Shown here one piece after another: positions 56,845 to 64,000 of a DNA stretch of 64,000 bases. Every line of letters starts with the position of its first letter. The stretch's first letter is position 1. The notes under the pieces were generated by a model. It worked only from the letters and a program-made list of their open reading frames with translations, was not told the DNA's origin and did not search any database. The position numbers and the translations under genes are program-made. The stretch is from Ryuthela nishihirai. Its lineage: Eukaryota > Arthropoda > Arachnida > Araneae > Heptathelidae. The stretch spans positions 48,206,307 through 48,270,306 of the forward strand of contig JAWZYU010000020.1 in the NCBI GenBank assembly GCA_038380435.1. Reading direction: 5' to 3'.

Positions 56845-56939
56845 AAACTTGTTATATAAATTACAGCAAGGAGAATTCATTTTTCCTTTGATTCGCGTCC
56901 CCTTTCTCAGAGACATCCATGATAAAAAAAAACTAGTTG

Positions 56940-57276
56940 TTGTCGTGTTGTTTTAGTTCTGAGCTGCATTTTTGTGCACCCAATGGGCTAAATAGCCACG
57001 TCCCAAGGACTCCAAGAGCTCAGAGAAGATTTGGGGAAGGGAACCAATTGGGCAGCTGTCAGGAGTCAGAAGACGTCAAGGACATTCAGAGTGTTCTTTA
57101 ACGTCTATAGGGTGTGGCTCTTCTGCACACGGTGTCACGGCTTAACGTCACATCTGACCGACGGCGACCTATCCAAACCCATCGGTGTCCTCTTTCCGAC
57201 CCTTTCTCGTTTGCACAGCTGGAACTCGAACCTGGGAACTGCAGATTACGAACGTGGCTCGCTACCGATTGAGTTA
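56940..57276 (-). mobile_element. SINE-A, near full length
   Basis: Antisense, diverged: GTTGTTTTAGTTCTGAGCTG to a head with box B TCGAACCTGGG and box A-like GCTACCGATTGAG. Confidence 0.87.
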
Positions 57277-58270
57277 ACAGTAGACTAAGCAATGAAACCA
57301 AAAAATTAGAGACTAACAGAGAATAAAAGAACACAGCAAACTGTCCCGTTTTCAAATTCCTGGAGGGAGACACAAAAGTGATAAATGTTCCCTGACATTA
57401 AGAACATGTCCTGAGGTAATCTTCGGTGTTATCCATAAGACTCTTTCCCTCTTTGTCCTACATAAGGCTTTTCCTTTCTGATTCACTTTCTCTGCGAGGA
57501 CTGCCTGACGTAGAGCATGATTGGCCGAACAAGTTCTTCCAATCTTGCGTCTTAGACTCGTGCACCTTAATCATGGTGTTGCTCGTGAAACTCCCGTGTG
57601 AGAGAAGTGGGACAAAGATAAAACGATTCTCCTCTCTTCCTTGGTTCGTTGGAGTAATTTAGTTTCTGCGATTAAAGGTGAATACATTAGACTCCTTAAT
57701 TTAATCTGGCTGTTTCGTCAGCTAGAATCGTAAAAATTTGAATAGGAAATTTTTCAGCATTTGATTTTACGCGTGATTTGTACGTAACGTGTTTTTTTTG
57801 CCTTTGATTTAATGTAAATTGAAAGTTTTTTTCTGCCGTTTTTTACAGTAGTTTTGTGTGATGAGAAATGGTATGAATGAGAAGATGTAAGTGAAGCTGT
57901 TACAGGGTACCTGGATTGGGTTGGAGGTATTTAGGAATGGGTCTGACAGTTCTTGAATAAAACAAAGTCGAAGGATTTAGGAACATGTTAAATTTAAAAG
58001 TGAATTAATTTAAAAGGAAATTTAAAATTTTGCTTCAAAATATTTTTTTTACAGAAAAAGGTATGAAATGATTTATTAAAAGTAAAACTAAGTATTAAAT
58101 AATAAAAAAATTCTGATAATTTTTAAATTAATTTCTTGAGTAGAATTTTAGCATAATAAACAAAACTTATTTATCTTCAAACTTCACACGTTATAAAAGT
58201 TTCCTCTTATATTCGAGATCTTCCCAGTAGTACTAATATCTTGAAAAGTTGACGAAAACCTTTTTTTAGC
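57277..58270. other. Nothing recognised
   Basis: 57370-57680 is more GC-balanced with a 78-codon plus-strand frame but no motif; the remainder is AT-rich. Confidence 0.4.
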
Positions 58271-58702
58271 CAAGAGCAAAACGGGAAAAAAAGGTAAATC
58301 AACAGTTTTTAAGAACTGCAAATTATAATCTTTATTGAGTCATGAGCCATAACAGAAAAAAAAAAAACACAAATTATTTTATTAACGAAAATAAAATCAT
58401 AAGGTATAATTTTAAAATAGGTATATTCAAGGATATACAATAAAACTATTGAAAAGAATTGTTAAAAACCCGCCATTCGCATTGTGACTTTTGAGTTTGA
58501 ATCTTTTCCATCAACTTAATCAAATTTGGAGTGTATTTAGAGCATTTGAATTGCATTAGTATTTTCAAACTACCCTTTGCAAACCTGTTTTGGAGCTTGT
58601 TTCTAACGAAATTCATTAAAAAATTATCAGAGTTGAATCAAAAAGAGTCAAGAGCCACTCTTTAGAGTGTTCAAAGCTGTCGTTCCCGACCCTTGATATA
58701 GC

Positions 58703-58982
58703 GCAATGCTTCTCAACCGGTGTGTCGCGTCCAAAGTCCAGGTGTTTCGCGAAAATAAAAAAAAACAAAAGAGAATAATACTGCATAATAATTTGGCCCT
58801 TAGTACTTTTCACAATAATTTTATTTTGATTTTTGTCAAATATTGAATGTAATATTCGTTTTTGCTGAAATGAATTGAATTTTGAGTTATTGTTAAAAAA
58901 AATAAACTCTTTTTACAGGTGTGTCGAGGTAAATGGACTATATTCGAAATGTATCTCTAAGAGAAAAAGTTGAGAAACACTG
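58703..58982 (+). mobile_element. hAT-like MITE, diverged
   Basis: Left end AATGCTTCTCAACCGGTGTG and right end, read inwards, CAGTGTTTCTCAACTTTTTC form inverted termini of the hAT type. The sub-terminal GTGTGTCG is repeated at both ends. A clear 8-bp duplication was not found. Confidence 0.6.
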
Positions 58983-59604
58983 GTATATATATATGGGGCT
59001 ATGTTTGGGGAAATTGTGGAGAGCAAAGTAAAAAAATTAAGTTCTAGACGCTTGTTGTTGGTGAATGATGAAGTCAATCATTATTGTGATTAACTCTCAC
59101 AACATAAAAGTGGAAATAGATCATTTTGACCTATAACTTTTCGTTTAAATATTTCAGGATATTAAATTCTTGAAAATTATTTTAAAAAATACATATGTTG
59201 ACTAAAACAGTGAAATTTATAGTCTACAAATATTTCGTCGAAATAAAGCCAAAGAATATCGAAAACTATTCCAGTGATGGGAAGCATACTACACTGAAAT
59301 GTCAGTATAACCAAGTCAGAATAGTCAGTGTCCACTGGGAAAAATTTTATTCAAAAAAGAATTATAGATATCTAGCAAATGCACACATATCACTTGTTGA
59401 CATGGAATTCAAGAAATACTTTGCTGAAAAGTTTCGCTGATGAAAATGATTGATTGATTTTTGTATTTTAATAAGGCTTTAGAAAGATAGAGTGAACTTT
59501 ATAGTGAGCAATATTTGAAAAATATCCTTTCCTAAACCTAGATGGTACCATGAGCAACAAGGTTGGGATGATTTAAAAGTCACAATTATCGGATGAGTGA
59601 CAGA

Positions 59605-59668
59605 GTTGGTGATAGATCAATGGTTAGAACACATGGGAAGCATAGATTCGAATCCCACACATCTGCGA
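59605..59668 (+). repeat. tRNA-like fragment
   Basis: GTGATAGATCAATGGTTAGA and GATTCGAATCCCAC resemble Pol III box A and box B, followed by a T-run. Likely the head of a third tRNA-derived SINE; stems do not pair well enough for a functional tRNA. Confidence 0.4.
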
Positions 59669-60399
59669 AACTCTTTTTTTTTTGCAAAAGTATTTTTAAA
59701 TTAATGTTCAATAATATCACATGTACCGAAAAATGAATGATTTTTATATTTTATTTTGCTTTTGGAAGCATATAACTTATTTTTATTTCTGATTATGGAA
59801 AAACATTTATTAACATGTGTTCCCAAAAATTAAGTTTCTTTTTCGCTTTGTTTTCTGGCATCCATAGTTGTATTGTAGTGTGATGTAGGCATGACTACTG
59901 TACCATGAACTTCATTCATTAACTCATTCCATGGCCCATGTCGATTATACACGTTGAGAAAATACGAAATGAGAGGCCAAAGACGGCTATATCCGTATTT
60001 AAAACTTCAATTTTTTTTTAAATAGAAATTTTAGTTTTAAAATTTTCTTATGTAGGTTATAAAATACATAATTCAAACTCGAAAAATAATATTTTTTTCT
60101 TTTTCTGAATATGTTATTAAGTGAAAACATATAGTGAAAAAAATTGCTTGGCACCTGGGTGTAAACCAGTTTTTCAAAATATCTTTTAAGTTTGATAACA
60201 ACGTAACCAATATTTTCTATGAGGTTCATTGGCGTCAGTATTAAGTTTCCAACGGGAGGGAGGAGAAGCAAAAAAATATCAGTGTTTCAAGACCTGCCCT
60301 CTTCCTGTTATGGTTCTTGACCCAATAAAAATTATAATCTGCATCTCTCAAAATTTGTTGATTCACCCTTTTTTTTTTTACTGTTTTGGCTCTTGACCC

Positions 60400-61420
60400 C
60401 TGCTCTAGATGGTAGTGGTACTAGGAGGGTCTTGAAATATTGATTGTTATTTTGCTCCTCTCCCCCCTGGAAAAATAATATTGATACCATTGTTGTTAGA
60501 CTTAAAAGATGTTTTCTGTCTTAAATATACTTTAGAAATCTATCTACACAAATGTATTGTTAATATGATTGTTAAAAAGAATTATTATAAAGAACTATAT
60601 AATTGCCGAAATTTGTTTATATAAGAAAAAGTTCACATTATTATTTGATCTGTAGCTATTTGAACGACAAAATAACTGAGATAGATTTTAATTCTCTGTG
60701 CAGATGATATCTCTAAGCTCTAGCTATATACAGCAGGTAATCATTAATTCTTTCTGGGTAGCTTCAAGCACAAACCCGTTAAACTGCAATAGTTTCAAGA
60801 ATCAAATATTATCTTTGCCGAAGACCTTGCATTAATGCTCACGATTCAGACGTAACTACTTCACGCTCTGATTTTTTTTGTTTTATTTGCTTCGCTTTAT
60901 TTAATTGTCATGAAGCGACTGTTTTTTTTTTCCTGTTGAATTGCAAACTAGTATAGCTAGGAAGATGGCGAGAAAAAACGAGATTTTCCTTTTATTGTAA
61001 AAGCAAATGGAAAAGATTTCAGCGTCCAGTTGTTTGTTTTACCGGTAAATGCACTTCACGAATGACAACCATGTTGTTTTTTTTCCCTTCCTTCGTTAGT
61101 TCTGTGCCATCTAAAAAAAACAGAATTAAATTACACTCGTACTTCAAGATTTCTGCTTCTAATCGTACAAAAGAAATGGAGCTTTCAAGCTGAATTATTT
61201 GCACTTTTCCACCTTTTTTTTTGATAGATGATCAATTTTTCAAGTTTTGTTCAGAAATAAATAATCTAATTTTACTTTTGATTCCATGACTGATGAGCAT
61301 ACTGCAATCTATAAAACTTAATTTTTAGGTATTTTTTAGGTATTAATTACACAGTTTTGATAATAAATGCAAATAAGTGATGGTAGTTATATAAATTTCT
61401 TCATTAAGAGTATTTCAGTT
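60400..61420. other. Nothing recognised
   Basis: AT-rich; no gene or repeat identified. Confidence 0.4.
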
Positions 61421-61566
61421 GGATTATTTCACTTCTGAGCAACACTTTTTTTTGCACACAATGGGCTAAATGGCCAGGTCGAAAGGACCCCGAGGGCTCA
61501 GAGAAGGTTGGAGGGGAGGGGACCTATTGGGCAGCTGTTGGGAGACAGATGGTAGCCTCTCTTAAA
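61421..61566 (-). mobile_element. SINE-A 3' fragment
   Basis: Antisense: ATTTCACTTCTGAGCAACAC to GACAGATGGTAGCCTC. It breaks off directly into the duplicated flank of the MITE that follows. Confidence 0.8.
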
Positions 61567-61636
61567 GGTAAAATGAGTATCAATAAATATAAAACCTGTC
61601 CTGAATTCATGGCCCAAACGTGAGGGGATGTAAAAA
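61567..61636 (+). repeat. Duplicated MITE flank plus partial terminus
   Basis: GGTAAAATGAGTATCAATAA and TTCATGGCCCAAACGTGAGG repeat the sequence at 61750-61815, which is the flank and left terminus of the complete MITE. A local direct duplication or a leftover of an earlier insertion. Confidence 0.6.
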
Positions 61637-61776
61637 TTTATCATCGTTTAAATCATCGTTATTTAACATCGTTATTTCGTTATTTATCATCGTTTAAAAT
61701 TCAAGAAATATCTTGAATATAAGTATATCTATGATCTTGAATCGTTTAAAAGTAAAATGAGTATCAATAAATAAAA

Positions 61777-62222
61777 AAGGGTGTCTTTGAATTTATGGCC
61801 CAAACGTGAGGGGATGGTAGTACACACCGAACTCACCAATATTTGTCATAGAATATGCTGCCGCAAACGCTGCCCGGTGCCGGTGGTGGTGCAGACGAGG
61901 CAGCACAGCTTAAAAGCGCTGGATTGGCCAAACCCCAGCATTTTCAGCCGCCGATGTGCGCGACATGCCCGGTGTTTACGAGAAGGTACGCCGATCACTA
62001 CTCCATCCGCCATTGTGTCGCCTGTATCAACGTTGGTGGGCGGACGTTTGAGCATTTGTTGTAATGATCTCCAATAAATGTCACTCTAGAAATCTTTGTG
62101 TCTGTCCTTCATTTCCGACTCCTCACTGCGTGTGCGGCCGCATATTCTAAAACGAATATTGGTGGATTCGCTGTGTACTACCATCCCCTCAAGTTTGGGC
62201 TATGAATTCAGGGATACCCTGT
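61777..62222 (+). mobile_element. DNA transposon remnant with about 65-bp terminal inverted repeats
   Basis: The left end (GGGTGTCTTTGAATTTATGG, CCCAAACGTGAGGGGATGGT, AGTACACACCGA) is matched, read inwards from the right, by GGGTATCCCTGAATTCATAG, CCCAAACTTGAGGGGATGGT, AGTACACAGCGA. The interior is strikingly GC-rich for this window. A 69-codon frame (61855-62064) ends CINVGGRTFEHLL. I associate that type of C-terminus with Tc-like transposases of arthropods, which would make this an internally deleted derivative that retains the end of its gene. That last point is inference. Confidence 0.7.
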
Positions 62223-62456
62223 ATAATATATTTATCATAAGCAAATGCATATCAATACATTAATATAAATATTACTATATGATTATATTCGATGTTTTTT
62301 TTTGATTATTTTTAACACTCTGAACAGAGGTTTCAAGATTTTCTTATAATTTTGGAATTTTATTTTATAAATTTTAATATGTATAAAGATTTTTTATACA
62401 ATTTTCGTGCTTTATTTTGTTAATTTTAATATATATAACATTTAAAAGTGGATTTT

Positions 62457-62699
62457 TGTTGTCTGAGCGGCACTTGTTACACTCAATGGGCTAAATAGCC
62501 AGGTCACATGTATCCCAAGATCTCAGAGAAAGTTGGAGGTAAGAACCCATTGGACAGATGCTAGAGAGATAAATGGAATCATCCCTTCAAGGCTCTCCAG
62601 CGTGTTGTTTCAAGTGCACTGGTGGGGATTTAGGCTCATTTGAGACTCGAACTTAGGAACTGCAGATTGCGAGTCTAGCGCATTACCGACTGAACCAAT
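62457..62699 (-). mobile_element. SINE-A with large internal deletion
   Basis: Antisense: the 3' part GTCTGAGCGGCACTTGTTAC runs to TTTCAAGTGCACTGG, then jumps to the tRNA-like head (GACTCGAACTTAGGAACTGC, ACCGACTGAACCA). About 120 bp of the central block is missing. Confidence 0.85.
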
Positions 62700-62986
62700 C
62701 TTTGCTTCTTTAAAGACATATTAATTCTCCATTTTAATATCTTTACCGGTGAACAAAGTAGCTATTTAGCCAGTGTATTTCCAATTGTCTTTCAGTCATG
62801 GAACTCAGCAATTAATAGAAATTTTGATGGAATAGTGATGTTAGCTATTTTTTCATAACAAAAACAAGTAAATTGTGCTTTGTAATGAGCTGTAGAGCTT
62901 CCATATTGCAAGAGATATAGAGTAAAATTCCAATAGTCTGGCACCATTAGAACTTGAGTGGTGCTGGATTATTGAACGATCTAGGC

Positions 62987-63197
62987 AAGGGGTTCTCAAC
63001 GTGGAGTACGCGGTAAAATTTTTTAGGGTATGCCGTGAGAGCTGAAAAGTCGCTAGATATATGCTATATATATATATGTTTTATTTTATTCCCATTGTTA
63101 TACTATAACTATAATTTTATCTATCTATACAAGGGGTACGCCAGTTACATACACATTTCCAGGGGGTACGTGAAGCATAAAAGTTTGAGAACCACTG
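62987..63197 (+). mobile_element. hAT-type MITE, shorter copy of the 48243 family
   Basis: Left end AAGGGGTTCTCAAC, right end read inwards CAGTGGTTCTCAAACTTTTA. Flanks ATCTAGGC (62979-62986) and CTCTAGGC (63198-63205) match at 7 of 8. The 3' 150 bp matches 48450-48600 closely; about 150 bp of the 5' part is absent. Confidence 0.8.
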
Positions 63198-63205
63198 CTC
63201 TAGGC

Positions 63206-64000
63206 TATCTGATGACACTCCTGAAAACAGTGCAAGACACTTCAAGTCACTTTTATTTCGCATATTTAATGTTAAACAGTATCAAAATAATTAAGAGTAA
63301 ATTTAGTAACCTCCTCTATGAGAATAGTTTAACACCCTTGTTAAGCTAAAAGATCAAGTCCCTATCGATGATCGAACGCGATTTACAACTCCGCCAGCTT
63401 TGCGGCATTAAAATCTTTTAATATAAACAAAACACCGTAGCAACTGTTTGACACGGTGTTTGTTTGCTTTCCTGTGTCATATAAATCTTTTTTTTTTCTG
63501 TGATGAGTTTAATTAAAGGTCTGTAAACGAAGACTTTGGCTGCTAAGAAAGCAACAGGGGGGAGTGTAAAAAATGTCTCGCTGGATATAGCTAGTATAAA
63601 CATAAAATGTGACAAATAGATGAAAAATGACGTTCTGACAACAGACTCGTTCTGGTAGCACTCCTGCCTTTCATATGCCGAACTATCGACAATTCCGAAT
63701 CAAGTAGACTGACAGGAATGTGGAAACGCATTTCGCTTATTAGCAAGATTGGTGATACACTGATCTGTTAGGTGATACACTCATTTATTGGGTGATACAC
63801 TCATCAGAGAAAATATTGTGAACTTTCATGTTGATATAAATTGATGCATTTCTCGCACTGATATAAAAATCGTCCATTGGTGCTCGTTTTAAACCATCTG
63901 TCTATTCGTCTACAGACAATTCATTATTTTGCTCTAAGAGATAAATCAAAATTTATATTTATGTTCATTAGATTAACAAGACGTCATGATTCTTCTGGGG
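63206..64000. other. Nothing recognised
   Basis: Contains only the short GGTGATACACT repeat at 63752. No gene seen. Confidence 0.4.
63752..63803. repeat. Short tandem repeat, about 20-bp unit
   Basis: Three units of GGTGATACACTCAT with a variable spacer. Confidence 0.6.

Larger units (their letters stand above)
58271..60394. repeat. Inverted repeat pair, possible ends of a 2.1-kb element
   Basis: The minus strand at about 58271-58353 (CTGTTATGGCTCATGACTCA, AAAGATTATAATTTGCA, a T-run and TTTTGCTCTTGG) resembles the plus strand at about 60304-60394 (CTGTTATGGTTCTTGACCCA, AAAATTATAATCTGCA, TTTTGGCTCTTG). The arms are about 90 bp, 75-80% alike. Either two copies of one repeat in opposite orientation or the termini of a DNA transposon. 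No transposase motif is seen between. Confidence 0.4.

Overview
This window looks like AT-rich, gene-poor, repeat-dense nuclear DNA from an animal, most likely an arthropod. Evidence for that is the mix of Jockey-, RTE-, CR1- and L1/Tx1-type LINEs, a Ty3-like gag remnant, Tc1 and hAT elements, Helitrons and tRNA-derived SINEs. A chelicerate would fit, but nothing in the sequence fixes the species. I recognise no host protein-coding gene and no genuine tRNA or rRNA gene. All boundaries were read by eye: those set by target-site duplications (TSDs) are good to a few bases, the others to about 10-30 bp.

The dominant feature is one tRNA-headed SINE family, here called SINE-A. It is about 385 bp long, has a Pol III box A/box B head, a conserved central block and an AACCCAACCC-type tail. 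There are about 26 full or partial copies on both strands, roughly 8 kb in all. Several have clean 10-13 bp TSDs, two show nested insertion (about 0.5 kb and 44 kb) and some form tandem arrays (51.5 kb, 56.3 kb). A second, shorter tRNA-headed family (SINE-B) is at 35.9, 41.4 and 52.2 kb.

Layout. 0-16 kb: SINEs, a LINE RNase H relic, Jockey 3' ends, an 803-bp Helitron with exact termini, a long-terminal-inverted-repeat (TIR) DNA transposon (11.8-13.3 kb) and a MITE. 16-21.5 kb: an L1/Tx1-like LINE split by a 2.6-kb RTE-like LINE and disturbed by an inverted duplication. 22.2-22.7 kb: a 40-bp minisatellite. 24.2-29.4 kb: a second RTE copy split by a 3.7-kb CR1-group LINE whose ORF2 is uninterrupted (1012 codons), the only intact long reading frame here. 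30.6-35.7 kb: a run of SINEs and a decayed Ty3-like gag. 36.7-38 kb: a complete but dead Tc1 element. 38.2-41.2 kb: a Jockey pseudogene. 42.3-43.2 kb: an 870-bp hAT-type element with an 8-bp TSD. 45.3-46.05 kb: a near-perfect 300-bp-arm palindrome. 46.8-49.4 kb: a second Jockey relic carrying a hAT MITE. 50.2-51.05 kb: a 30-bp minisatellite that stays open in frame. 51.4-64 kb: dense SINEs, a Helitron end and several MITEs.

The elements do not act together as a pathway. What the window records is a layered insertion history. I found no convincing new host system. The items most worth a second look are the palindrome, the intact CR1-type LINE, the SINE-A family and its tandem forms, the long-TIR element with its unusual coding relic, and the in-frame minisatellite.
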